Assembly: GCA_016793775.1 (NCBI GenBank)
Contig: JAEULK010000101.1
Coordinates: 1 to 54,757 of the forward strand
Origin: Sphingopyxis sp.
GTDB taxonomy: Bacteria > Pseudomonadota > Alphaproteobacteria > Sphingomonadales > Sphingomonadaceae
Direction: 5' to 3'
DNA length: 54,757 nucleotides
The translations under genes and the position numbers were made by a program. The notes under the pieces were generated by a model. It had not been told where the DNA came from. It saw nothing but the letters and a program-made list of their open reading frames with translations, and ran no database searches. Positions 18,549-26,729 of the stretch are shown one piece after another (positions within the stretch are counted from its first letter, which is position 1; every line of letters starts with the position of its first letter).

Positions 18549-19310
18549 ATGACCCCGCGCTGGCCTTCGGTGCTCTGGGTGGTTCGCCACGGCCAAAGCG
18601 CGGGCAATGTCGCGCGCGATGCCGCCGACGCGGCGGGTGACCTGCGCATCGCGCTCGACCACCGCGATGTCGACGTGCCCCTCTCGGCGCTGGGTGAGCA
18701 ACAGGCACGGGCGCTCGGCGCCTGGTTCGCCGCGGGCGAGGAAGACGGCCGCCCCGAGATCATGCTCGCCTCGCCCTATGTACGGGCCGTGCAGACCGCC
18801 GAAATCTTCCGCGGCGCAGGAGGCTGCGCGGCCGACGAGAAAATCTGCATCGACGAGCGGCTGCGCGAGAAGGAGTTCGGCATCCTCGATGGCCTCACGC
18901 GCCGCGGCATCGAGGCGGCGCATCCCGATCAGGCCGAATTCCGGCTGGCGCTCGGTAAATTCTATCACCGCCCGCCGGGCGGCGAAAGCTGGTGCGACGT
19001 GATTCTGCGCCTCCGCTCGCTCCTCGACACGGTCTCGCTCCATTATGGCGGGCGGCGCGTGATGATCGTCGCGCACCAGGTGGTCGTCCTTTGCCTGCGC
19101 ACCATCATCGAAAATCTGGGAGAGGCCGAGATATTGGCAATCGACAGCGAAGGCGACGTCGCCAATTGCGCGATCACCGAATATCGCTTCGACGCTGACG
19201 TGGGCCGCGACGGCAACCTCGTCCTGTCGCGCTACAATGTGACTGCGCCAATGGAGGGCGAAGTCCCCGTCACCCGCGAACCCGATGCGATGGTGGCCGC
19301 GCGTGGCTGA
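18549..19310 (+). CDS. Histidine phosphatase family protein
   Basis: The 253-residue protein has the N-terminal VVRHGQSAGN motif (~11-20), with the phospho-accepting His. It also has the E-x-x-FG-x-x-DG motif and a late VAHQ motif (~176-179). It is a phosphoglycerate-mutase-like phosphatase of unknown substrate. GAGGAAAG stands just before the start. It is the first gene of a run in which each gene overlaps the next. Confidence 0.85.
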   Translation: MTPRWPSVLWVVRHGQSAGNVARDAADAAGDLRIALDHRDVDVPLSALGEQQARALGAWFAAGEEDGRPEIMLASPYVRAVQTAEIFRGAGGCAADEKICIDERLREKEFGILDGLTRRGIEAAHPDQAEFRLALGKFYHRPPGGESWCDVILRLRSLLDTVSLHYGGRRVMIVAHQVVVLCLRTIIENLGEAEILAIDSEGDVANCAITEYRFDADVGRDGNLVLSRYNVTAPMEGEVPVTREPDAMVAARG

Positions 19311-20184
19311 GGCAACCCCGCTCGACACCGCCTGGCTCAAGGCGCATCCGCTCCCCGATCATCATGACGATGTCGACAAGAACGGACGCGGCCGGGTGCT
19401 CGTGATCGGCGGTTGCCGCCGGGTGCCCGGCGGCATGCTGCTGACCGCCGAGGCGGCGTTCCGCGCCGGGGCGGGCAAGGTGACGATCGCGACGATCGCC
19501 TCGGCCGCGATCCCGATCGGCATCGCCTTTCCGGCCTGCGCCGTCGTCGCGCTCCCCGAAACCGAAGCGGGCGAGATTGCGCCCGAGGCGGCCGAACTGC
19601 TGCTCGCCGAGGTGGCGCTGCACGACGCCATCGTCTTCGGGCCCGCGATGATCGACGCCGACATCGTCCGGACCCTGCTCGAAGCCCTGCTGCCGGCGCT
19701 GCCCGAGGACATCTTCCTCCTCCTCGATGCCGTCGCGCTGCGCGCTGCGGCCGCGCATTCGGATGCGATCCGGGCGCGCGCCGCGCACACAATCCTCACC
19801 CCGCACGAAGGCGAACTTGCCGCGATGCTCGATGTAGCGAAGGAGGCGGTCGCGAGCGACCCGCTCGCGTCGCTCGGCAAGGCCGCCGACCGGTTCGGCG
19901 CGGCGGTGATGGTCAAGGGCGCGACCAGCCACCTGATCGCCGAGGGAAGCTGCCTGGCTTATGCGGGCGGCGGGCTCGGCCTTGCCGTCAGCGGCTCGGG
20001 CGACGTGCTGGCGGGCCTCATCGCCGGGCTCGGCGCGCAAGGCCTCTCGCCCCTGCAGGCGTCCGCCTGGGGCATCTGGCTGCACGGCGAAGCGGGGCGG
20101 CGGCTCGGCGAAACCATGGGGCCGCTCGGCTATCTTGCGCGCGAGCTGCTGCCGCTCGTCCCGGGGCTGATGCGCGGTGTCTGA
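19285..20184 (+). CDS. nnrD: ADP-dependent NAD(P)H-hydrate dehydratase
   Basis: This protein of about 299 residues has the YjeF C-terminal kinase-like fold: RGRVLVIGGCRRVPGGMLL (~35-53), LDAVALR (~150), LTPHEGELA (~171-179), MVKGATSHL and SGSGDVLAGLIAG (~233-245). It repairs hydrated NAD(P)H using ADP. The usual fused epimerase half (YjeF_N) is absent. The start may be ATG 19285 or GTG 19303; both overlap the phosphatase stop and neither has a clear ribosome-binding site. Confidence 0.85.
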   Translation: MRWWPRVAEATPLDTAWLKAHPLPDHHDDVDKNGRGRVLVIGGCRRVPGGMLLTAEAAFRAGAGKVTIATIASAAIPIGIAFPACAVVALPETEAGEIAPEAAELLLAEVALHDAIVFGPAMIDADIVRTLLEALLPALPEDIFLLLDAVALRAAAAHSDAIRARAAHTILTPHEGELAAMLDVAKEAVASDPLASLGKAADRFGAAVMVKGATSHLIAEGSCLAYAGGGLGLAVSGSGDVLAGLIAGLGAQGLSPLQASAWGIWLHGEAGRRLGETMGPLGYLARELLPLVPGLMRGV

Positions 20185-20872
20185 GCTCGATCTCCTCGAC
20201 CCCGATCTCCTGCTGCCGATTGCGGGGGCGGTCATCGCCGGCGCGATTATCGGCGGCGAGCGCGAATATCGCGCGAGCCCGGCGGGCCTGCGCACCCATA
20301 TCCTCGTCGCGCTGTCCTGCTGTCTCCTCATGCTGTCGGCCGTTCACCAGATGGAATGGCTCACCGACACGCCGACCGAGGTCGTGCGCATCGATCCCGT
20401 GCGCATGGCGCATGGCGTGCTCACCGGCATCGGTTTCCTGTGCGGCGGCGTGATCTTTCGCGAGGGGCTCAATGTCCGCGGGCTCACCACCGCTGCATCG
20501 CTCTGGATGACCGCGACGCTCGGCATCCTGTTCGGCGTAGGCTTCTACGAACTCGCCATCTTCGGCGGCGTCGCGACCTTCCTCGTGCTCGCTGCCGTCA
20601 CCTGGACCGAGCGCCACGCGCCGCAGCGGCGTATCGCGCATGTCACGCTCGATTATCGGGCGGGCACGAGCATCGCCTCGGCCGAGGTCATCGCCTTGCT
20701 CGGGGAACATGGCCTCAAGGCGATCACCGTCGAACAGCGCCGCGCCGGCGGCGCACCCGGCTTTACCGCGATCGCCGCAGGCTATGGCGAGGAATGTGCC
20801 GATGCGCTGGCGGCGGCGCTCAGTGGGGACGATCGCATCGCCGCCTTCGACATCAGGCCGCAGCAGGGATGA
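20177..20872 (+). CDS. MgtC/SapB family membrane protein
   Basis: The 231-residue protein has five hydrophobic segments and the MgtC hallmark motifs GGEREYRASPAGLRTHILVAL (~29-49; 8-segment signature) and GIGFLCGGVIFREG (~92-105) plus a soluble C-terminal domain (~160-231). MgtC proteins act in magnesium/acid adaptation, possibly by modulating the F-type ATP synthase. The start is a GTG overlapping the nnrD stop; the stop overlaps the next ATG (ATGA). Confidence 0.85.
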   Translation: MSELDLLDPDLLLPIAGAVIAGAIIGGEREYRASPAGLRTHILVALSCCLLMLSAVHQMEWLTDTPTEVVRIDPVRMAHGVLTGIGFLCGGVIFREGLNVRGLTTAASLWMTATLGILFGVGFYELAIFGGVATFLVLAAVTWTERHAPQRRIAHVTLDYRAGTSIASAEVIALLGEHGLKAITVEQRRAGGAPGFTAIAAGYGEECADALAAALSGDDRIAAFDIRPQQG

Positions 20873-21861
20873 AGGGTGGGGCCGGAACGGGAGCGCGCAT
20901 GCCCGCTGGCCGCGACCCTTCGGGCGAGCCCACTTATGATGCGCTCGTCATCGGCGCGGGACCCGCAGGGCTCACCGCCGCTCTCTATCTTGCGCGCTAT
21001 CGCCGCCGCACCCTCGTGCTCCACGACGGACGATCGCGCGCGCTTGGCGCGCCGATGGCCTGGAATGTGCCCGGATTTCCGGACGGGATATCGGGAGCCG
21101 ATCTCGTCGCGCGGCTCACCGATCAGGCCGGGCGATACGGTGCCGAGATCGAGTTGGCCCGTGTCGACTGCCTGTCCGCAGGTGCCGGCGGCACCCCGTT
21201 CGCGGCGCGGCTCGAGGACGGCAGGCACCTCTCGGCGCGCGGGCTCATTCTCGCGACCGGCGTCATCACCAACGAGGCGGTGCTTGCCAGCGGCGACCAT
21301 GACGCCGCCGTCCGCAGCGGCGCGCTGCGCTACTGCCCGATCTGCGACGGATTTGAGCATCGCGGGCGCAAGATCGCCGTACTCGGGTCGGACCTTCATG
21401 GCGCCGCCGAGGCGATGTTCCTGAGGCAATATACCGACGATGTGACCCTCATCCCCAAGTGGCAGGTCGAGCTCACGCCGGCGCAGCGCACCGAACTCGC
21501 GGCCAGCGACGTGCGGGTCGAGGAGCGGCAGCTGCTTCGCCTCGCGCACCGGGACGGGCGCATCGCGGTGCAGCTGGAGGGTGCGGATGAGCCACTTCTT
21601 TTCGATACCCTCTACCCGGCGCTCGGATCCGAACCGCGCAGCGAACTGCTGGCGGGGCTCGGTCTCCAAGGCGACGCCAATCGCTGCCTGCCCGCCGATG
21701 CCTTTGCCGAGCCCTTGATGCCCGGCGTCTACGGCGCCGGCGATGTTCTCGCCGGGCTCGACCAGATCAGCACCGCGACGGGCCATGGCGCGGCGGCTGC
21801 GACGCGGCTTCACAACTGGCTGCGCCGTGTCGAAGGGCATGTCATGGCGGACCAGCACTGA
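20869..21861 (+). CDS. Thioredoxin-reductase-like FAD/NAD(P) oxidoreductase
   Basis: The flavoprotein of about 330 residues shows the FAD-binding VIGAGPAGLTAALY (~25-38), the redox pair CPICDG (~155-160) and GVYGAGDVL near the C-terminus. The second Rossmann motif reads LGSDLHGAAEA where NADPH-dependent enzymes have GxGxxA/G, so it is degenerate. It may therefore use an unusual electron donor or no NADPH. The ATG at 20869 overlaps the mgtC stop; a later ATG at 20899 is possible. Confidence 0.8.
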   Translation: MKGGAGTGARMPAGRDPSGEPTYDALVIGAGPAGLTAALYLARYRRRTLVLHDGRSRALGAPMAWNVPGFPDGISGADLVARLTDQAGRYGAEIELARVDCLSAGAGGTPFAARLEDGRHLSARGLILATGVITNEAVLASGDHDAAVRSGALRYCPICDGFEHRGRKIAVLGSDLHGAAEAMFLRQYTDDVTLIPKWQVELTPAQRTELAASDVRVEERQLLRLAHRDGRIAVQLEGADEPLLFDTLYPALGSEPRSELLAGLGLQGDANRCLPADAFAEPLMPGVYGAGDVLAGLDQISTATGHGAAAATRLHNWLRRVEGHVMADQH

Positions 21862-22201
21862 AGGGCACGGGGCAGGCTATCGCTTCGACGGATGCACGAA
21901 AGCTGCTCGGCCGGGCGCGTTCGGCCCACATAGTCGTTGGGCAAAACCTGCCTCGATGGATCTGGCGACGCGACGGGCGGATGGGGCCCAGCCCGCCGCA
22001 CCGCGTGCAGGATTGATCTCGATCATCACGATTTTCGCGCCTTGGGCCCTGAAATCTGCTATGCAGAACTGGCTGAGTCCCACCCTCGTCGGCGCGTCTT
22101 GCCGCTGCCTCATTTTGCGGCCCGTCCTTACATGAGGCCTGCCGATCATCGGGTGCTAAGAGCAGGGTCGTGCTTGCTCCGGAACAGAAACGGAGCATGT
22201 C
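21862..22201. other. Intergenic region with an FNR/FixK-like box
   Basis: No convincing coding frame. The clearest element is the near-symmetrical box at 22013-22026. It probably carries the promoter of the 85-residue gene downstream. Confidence 0.4.
22013..22026. promoter_or_regulatory. FNR/FixK-type operator candidate
   Basis: TTGAT-CTCG-ATCAT matches TTGAT-N4-ATCAA in 13 of 14 positions counting free spacers. It lies 176 bases before the ATG of the small gene at 22202. It shares 20 of 23 bases with the element at 9712 including a downstream ACGATT. Whether a Crp/Fnr protein binds it is untested. Confidence 0.4.
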
Positions 22202-22459
22202 ATGCGCCTTTTTCATCTTCTTTTTCATGGCGAGGATGCGCGCGAGCCGCGCCGCGTCGAATTTCGCGCGCCCGACGCCTATCAGGCGTTCCAGTTCGCG
22301 CTCAACGATCGCGGCAGTGCCGAGGTCGAACTATGGGACGGCGAGCAGCTTCTCGTTCGCATGAGCAAGACCGAAGCCAATCTCTGGAAGCTGCACGGCC
22401 TCCCCCCATCCCAAGGCACCGCGGGGCCCTCGGCTCAGCCTGGCGCCGCCGCCGCCTGA
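22202..22459 (+). CDS. Small hypothetical protein
   Basis: This 85-residue protein begins MRLFHLLFHG and contains a compact alpha/beta-like part (VEFRAPDAYQAFQFALNDRG, ELWDGEQLLVRM) with a Ser/Pro/Ala tail. I do not recognise the family. GGAGCATGTC provides a ribosome-binding site 8 bases before the ATG. An FNR/FixK-like box lies upstream. Confidence 0.55.
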   Translation: MRLFHLLFHGEDAREPRRVEFRAPDAYQAFQFALNDRGSAEVELWDGEQLLVRMSKTEANLWKLHGLPPSQGTAGPSAQPGAAAA

Positions 22460-22526
22460 CCCGCGCTGCGGCGGTGACGGGCGCGCGATAGACGCTTGAC
22501 AGGTGGATGACGGCCGCTTGCCCGCC

Positions 22527-22919
22527 TCAGGCGGGCCGGCCGTCTTGCCCGGCGCAAAGGCCGAGGCATGCATCGACGAGCGCGCTCATCAGCACGGGCT
22601 TCGAAAAGAAGAAGCTGCCCTCGACCTGGCGGTCGGCGAGCGGCACATTGGCCGAGGCGTAGACGACGCCGCCGCCCGGATGAGCGTCGCGATAGGCTTC
22701 CGCGAGGCTCCATCCGTCGAGAGCGCCGGCAAGCCGGATATCGGTCACGAGGATATGCGGTCGCTCCTCGCCGATCAGGAGGAGTGCGTCCTCGGCGCTT
22801 TCGACCTCGCGAACCGCGAACCCGGCTGCCTCGAGCGCCTCGACGATGTCGATGCGGACGAGCCATTCGTCTTCGGCGACGATCGCCGTGCAGAGAGGGG
22901 CGGGGGACGGGTTTGGCAC
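22527..22919 (-). CDS. Single-domain response regulator (CheY-like)
   Basis: The protein of about 130 residues is a lone receiver domain: acidic pair ED (16-17), phospho-acceptor Asp in VTDIRLAG (~60) and the conserved Lys in FFSKPV (~108). It has no output domain. It starts with GTG. It is divergent from the HWE histidine kinase 170 bases away, which is the likely partner. Single-domain regulators of this type act as phosphate sinks or protein switches. Confidence 0.85.
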   Translation of the reverse strand: MPNPSPAPLCTAIVAEDEWLVRIDIVEALEAAGFAVREVESAEDALLLIGEERPHILVTDIRLAGALDGWSLAEAYRDAHPGGGVVYASANVPLADRQVEGSFFFSKPVLMSALVDACLGLCAGQDGRPA

Positions 22920-23090
22920 GCTGATGACTTTCGCCCTGAAACATGGATCGAAGTAGAGAGGTCGCTCGGCGTCACGGCTGGGCGCATGGCAGTCTCGGCG
23001 GAACGCATCAACCCCTCAAGGGTTTCTTTGCGATAGCGAATTCCCGTTTCGGGAACGCAGGGGCCATCGGAGGGGCAGGGACCATGACAT

Positions 23091-24659
23091 ATGCGTGAGA
23101 CGCTGATCGAGGAGGAAGCGGCGCAAGGGGGCTTAGCCGTTCGCGAAAGTGCCGCGCACCTCGCGGCGCTCGTCGAGGGCTCGGACGATGCGATCATCAG
23201 TAAAACGCTCGATGGTATCATCACCAGCTGGAACCCCGCGGCCGAACGCATGTTCGGCTATTGTGCCGACGAGATCATCGGCCGCTCGATCCTCACCCTC
23301 ATCCCCGAGGAACGCCGCAGCGAAGAAACCGCGATCATCGAGCGCATTCGCGCCGGCGAGCGCGTACCGCCTTTCGAGACGGTCCGGCGGCGCAAGGACG
23401 GCAGCCTCGTCGATCTCTCGATCACCGTCTCGCCGGTGCGCCGCGCCGACGGCACGATCATCGGCGCCTCGAAAATCGCGCGCGACATCTCGGAACGCAA
23501 GGCGGTCGAGGCGCAGCTCGCCCGCCAGGCCGAGCGGCTGACCCAGCTCAATCGCGCCGCCCTCCTCGTCTCGCAGGATCTCGACCTCGAACGGATCGTC
23601 CAGTCGGTGACCGATATCGCGACCGAGCTCAGCGGTGCGCGCTTCGGCGCCTTCTTTTACAATGTTTTGGGCGACGAGGGCGAAAGCTATCTGCTCTTCT
23701 CGCTCTCCGGCGCGCCGCGCGAGGCGTTCGAGCGCTTCGGCATGCCGCGCAATACCGCCGTCTTCGACCCGACGTTCCGCGGAGCGGGGACGATCCGGTC
23801 GGACGATATCCGCAAGGATCCGCGCTACGGCCTGAGCGCGCCGCACCACGGCATGCCGGAGGGGCATCTGCCCGTCGTGAGCTATCTCGCGGTTCCCGTC
23901 ATCTCGCGCTCGGGCGCGGTGCTCGGCGGTCTTTTCTTTGGCCATGACGAGCCCGCCATGTTCAATGCCGAGGTCGAGGAGCTTGTCGAGGCCGTGGCTG
24001 CGCAGGCGGCGGTGGCGATGGACAACGCCCATCTTCACGAGGCGGCGCGCGTCGAGATCGCGGCGCGTGTGAGGGCCGAAGAGCAGCTCCAGCTCACCCT
24101 CGCCGAAATGCGCCACCGGGTGAAGAACACGCTCGCGATGGTCCAGGCGATCGCCGCGCAGACGTTTCGCGAGACGCCGGCCGCCGAGCGCCAGTCGTTC
24201 GAGGCGCGCGTCCGCGCCCTCTCCGACGCGCACGACCTCCTCACCGAACGCCACTGGGGCACCGTATCGGCCGGTGAAATGATCGAGCGCGCGCTGCACG
24301 CTTTCGACAAGATGAAGCCGGGCCGCATCAGCCTCGCGGGGCCGGACGCCGAGGTGCCGGCGTCGAGGGCGCTGCTCGCGGCGATGGCGCTGCACGAACT
24401 CGGGACCAATGCGGTCAAATATGGGGCGCTGTCGGGCGATGCCGGCACGGTCGCGGTTGAGTGGGACATGGTGAACGAGAACGGTCGGGATCGGCTCCGC
24501 TTGCGCTGGAGCGAGCAGGGCGGTCCCCCGGTTTCGTCTCCCACGCGCACGGGTTTCGGCACGCGAATGCTCGAACGGGCGCTCCGCGGGAAGGGCGGCA
24601 GCGCTGCGATCGAGTTCCGGCCCGAGGGTGTTTGCTGCACCCTTGAGCTTCCTGCATGA
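23091..24659 (+). CDS. PAS-GAF HWE-type sensor histidine kinase
   Basis: The 522-residue soluble kinase has a PAS domain (~22-145; EGSDDAIISKTLDG, ISERKAVEAQL), a GAF domain (~170-325) and an HWE/HisKA_2 kinase core. The phospho-His is in EMRHRVKNTLAMVQAIAAQ (~341-359). ATP-lid motifs HELGTNAVKYGAL (~435-447) and GTRM follow. No membrane segment, so the signal is cytoplasmic (redox, light or ligand). It faces a single-domain response regulator. HWE kinases are typical of alphaproteobacteria and often feed the general stress response. Confidence 0.9.
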   Translation: MRETLIEEEAAQGGLAVRESAAHLAALVEGSDDAIISKTLDGIITSWNPAAERMFGYCADEIIGRSILTLIPEERRSEETAIIERIRAGERVPPFETVRRRKDGSLVDLSITVSPVRRADGTIIGASKIARDISERKAVEAQLARQAERLTQLNRAALLVSQDLDLERIVQSVTDIATELSGARFGAFFYNVLGDEGESYLLFSLSGAPREAFERFGMPRNTAVFDPTFRGAGTIRSDDIRKDPRYGLSAPHHGMPEGHLPVVSYLAVPVISRSGAVLGGLFFGHDEPAMFNAEVEELVEAVAAQAAVAMDNAHLHEAARVEIAARVRAEEQLQLTLAEMRHRVKNTLAMVQAIAAQTFRETPAAERQSFEARVRALSDAHDLLTERHWGTVSAGEMIERALHAFDKMKPGRISLAGPDAEVPASRALLAAMALHELGTNAVKYGALSGDAGTVAVEWDMVNENGRDRLRLRWSEQGGPPVSSPTRTGFGTRMLERALRGKGGSAAIEFRPEGVCCTLELPA

Positions 24660-24826
24660 CAAGCATCGCGGACGCGGCGGGATCGCGCGAGGTTCGCGCG
24701 CTTCGTTGGTCGAGGATCGAAGGTGAGGGCCGAAGGTCGATGGTCGAAGGGAGCGGGTCGCAGGGCGCGCGTCTCAATCCTTGCTCGTGGCTGGCGAGTC
24801 CGGCGCGGCTCGGTTAAGGCGTAGCC

Positions 24827-25084
24827 ATGGCGGGAATCGGATCACGCATCGACGAGTCGGGGACGCTGCTGCGGGTGGCAGGCGGCTTTGCGCTGCGCCG
24901 CGACCTCGGCGGCCGCTGGCGGCTCGACCTTCGCCGCACCCCCGTAGACCATGTCGAGAAGCGCGTACGCATCACCGGCACGCTCGTCGGCGACGATCTT
25001 GTCGAAGTCGACGGCGTCGCCCCGGAAGGTGCCACCCCGCCGGGTGGCGAACGCCCGGACAGCGGCTCGGCGATGGAGGCATAG
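24827..25084 (+). CDS. DUF5818 family protein
   Basis: The 85-residue protein contains the small beta-barrel pattern of DUF5818: GRWRLDLRRTP followed by EKRVRITGTLVGDDLVEVDGV (OB-fold-like). Family members are short, of unknown role, and found mainly in sphingomonads. The ribosome-binding site is weak. It stands alone between the kinase and the membrane protein gene. Confidence 0.65.
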   Translation: MAGIGSRIDESGTLLRVAGGFALRRDLGGRWRLDLRRTPVDHVEKRVRITGTLVGDDLVEVDGVAPEGATPPGGERPDSGSAMEA

Positions 25085-25217
25085 ACACGCCGCGACTAGC
25101 CGGAGCTGCCTGGCGGAAGGATCGTAAAGGCGGATGTCCGCAGGCGGTCCGGATGCCTCTCATTTTTGACGGTCTCGAGCCGCGGAACAAAGTGCTGCGG
25201 CGCCGGTTGAAGCTTGC

Positions 25218-26021
25218 ATGACTCAGACCATCGCAACCCCCACACCTGCCGCCGATCCGGCGCGTTTCATCGTCCTTCTCTGTGCGCTGGCGCAAATCGG
25301 AGCTGCCCTATTGCCCGCGATGGGGATCGGCACGCCGGTCGGCGAGCGTTCGGACGCCGTGCAGACGCTGATAACGCCCGCGGGCTGGGCCTTCTCGATC
25401 TGGGGCGCGCTTTATCTGGGATCGCTGGTTTTCTCGCTTCTCCAGTTCACCGCTTCCGGGCGCGATAGCGCGTTGTTCGCCGCGCTGCGCTGGCCGGCGG
25501 CAGGGGCCTTCCTCGGCAACGCGCTCTGGGCCACTTGGGTGCAGCTCGGCGACATCGACGCGGTATCGACCCTCATCATCTTCGGTTCGCTCGTCTCGAT
25601 CCTCATTGCTTACCGGCGGATCGCCTCCTGGACGACGTCCTTTTCGGCGGCCGAGCGCTGGGGCGCCATCCTGCCGCTGTCGGCGCTCGCTTCCTGGTTG
25701 ACCGCAGCCTCGATCGTCAATGTCGCGGCCACGTTGCGCTACTATGGCGTCGACGCTGCGCCCGATGTCGCGCCGCTCATCTCCGCCGCGATTATCGTCG
25801 TCGGCGGTCTGATCGCGGCCGCGGCCCTTGCGCGGGGCAAGGGCAATCCGCCTTTCGCGCTCGTCTTCCTCTGGGCGCTGACAGCAATCTTCGCAGCCGG
25901 CGGGCAGGAGGCGGCTGCCGTCGCGGTGGCGGCAGCGATCGCGGCGATCTTGGTGCTGATCGGAATTTCGCTGGGCTGGCGCGACGGCGGCGCGCGCCAT
26001 TGGTCCGGTTCGAGATCGTAA
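25218..26021 (+). CDS. TspO/MBR-related polytopic membrane protein
   Basis: This 267-residue protein has about seven hydrophobic segments. The motif ITPAGWAFSIWGALYLG (~52-68) is the hallmark of TspO/MBR-related tryptophan-rich proteins, though this one is longer than the canonical 160-residue five-helix TspO. Ligands could be porphyrins or other hydrophobic compounds, but that is inference. The ribosome-binding site is weak. It is the last chromosomal-type gene before the accessory island. Confidence 0.65.
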   Translation: MTQTIATPTPAADPARFIVLLCALAQIGAALLPAMGIGTPVGERSDAVQTLITPAGWAFSIWGALYLGSLVFSLLQFTASGRDSALFAALRWPAAGAFLGNALWATWVQLGDIDAVSTLIIFGSLVSILIAYRRIASWTTSFSAAERWGAILPLSALASWLTAASIVNVAATLRYYGVDAAPDVAPLISAAIIVVGGLIAAAALARGKGNPPFALVFLWALTAIFAAGGQEAAAVAVAAAIAAILVLIGISLGWRDGGARHWSGSRS

Positions 26022-26180
26022 ATCTATCTCGGGGGCGCTTGAGCGTCTTCGCCGCAGTCGGTTTGATTTCGAACTTTTCCGAGGTTGAGCGCGCGGTCGG
26101 CACTTTCTTGCGGCCAGGCGCACCGGGCATCGCCGCGTCCCTGCGGCCAGCCGCGATCCCGACCCGCGCTTGAGGCGTCT

Positions 26181-26266
26181 GCCGGGGCGCGGCCCCGGCG
26201 CAACGGGCTTCGCCCGTCCTCCACTGCCGTTGCGGCCCTCTGGGTGCGCCGGCGCCTTGCGGCGCC
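26181..26266. repeat. Cluster of three short GC hairpins ahead of DUF736
   Basis: Three perfect hairpins follow one another: GCCGGGGC/GCCCCGGC (26181-26199), ACGGGC/GCCCGT (26203-26217) and GGCGCC/GGCGCC with TTGC loop (26251-26266). They form the long leader of the DUF736 gene. Such structured leaders are seen ahead of DUF736 in integrative elements; a regulatory role is inferred. Confidence 0.5.
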
Positions 26267-26322
26267 CCGGCTGCCTTCCTGCGCCGCGGGACGGGCTCGC
26301 GGGCAAGGTCAGGAGACACATC

Positions 26323-26646
26323 ATGGGAGCCATCGGCTTCGTTAGCGGCACGATCGAGAAGGGCTTTGTCGGCGAACTTCGCACCCTCTCGATCAGGGTG
26401 CCGATCGAGATTCGCATCAACCGCGGCAAGGGGAGCGACGTGCAGCCCGACTACCGCGTCTACTCTGACGACGTCGAGATCGGCGCGGGATGGGTGCGCC
26501 TCGCGGCAGTTTCCGAGCGCCGCTATGTGTCGCTCGCGCTCGAAGCCCCCGAGTTCGGGCAGCGACGCCTTTATGCGAACCTTGCTCGCGCGGCAGGGCA
26601 GGACAATCCCGACGCTTATGCGCTGCTCTGGAACCCCGCTGACTGA
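26323..26646 (+). CDS. DUF736 family protein (integrative-element marker)
   Basis: The 107-residue protein begins MGAIGFVSGTIEKGFVGEL, the typical opening of DUF736, and contains PDYRVYSDDVEIGAGWVR and SLALEAPEFGQRRLYANL. DUF736 genes are a regular component of integrative and conjugative elements in alphaproteobacteria; the function is unknown. AGGAG lies 7 bases before the ATG. No transfer, partition or integrase gene is found near it, so it looks like a left-over of an element. Confidence 0.8.
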   Translation: MGAIGFVSGTIEKGFVGELRTLSIRVPIEIRINRGKGSDVQPDYRVYSDDVEIGAGWVRLAAVSERRYVSLALEAPEFGQRRLYANLARAAGQDNPDAYALLWNPAD

Positions 26647-26729
26647 CGGCGTGCAGGAAACGCGGGTTATTCTCGCACTGGCTGCAATAGCTGGTGCGCG
26701 GGAGCCCCCGCCTTGATAGGGTGACGAAG

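Noticed and set aside
26170-26322. N-terminal extension of the DUF736 frame
   Set aside because: The Arg/Pro-rich extension runs through three hairpins; the ATG at 26323 has a clear AGGAG and matches the family start.
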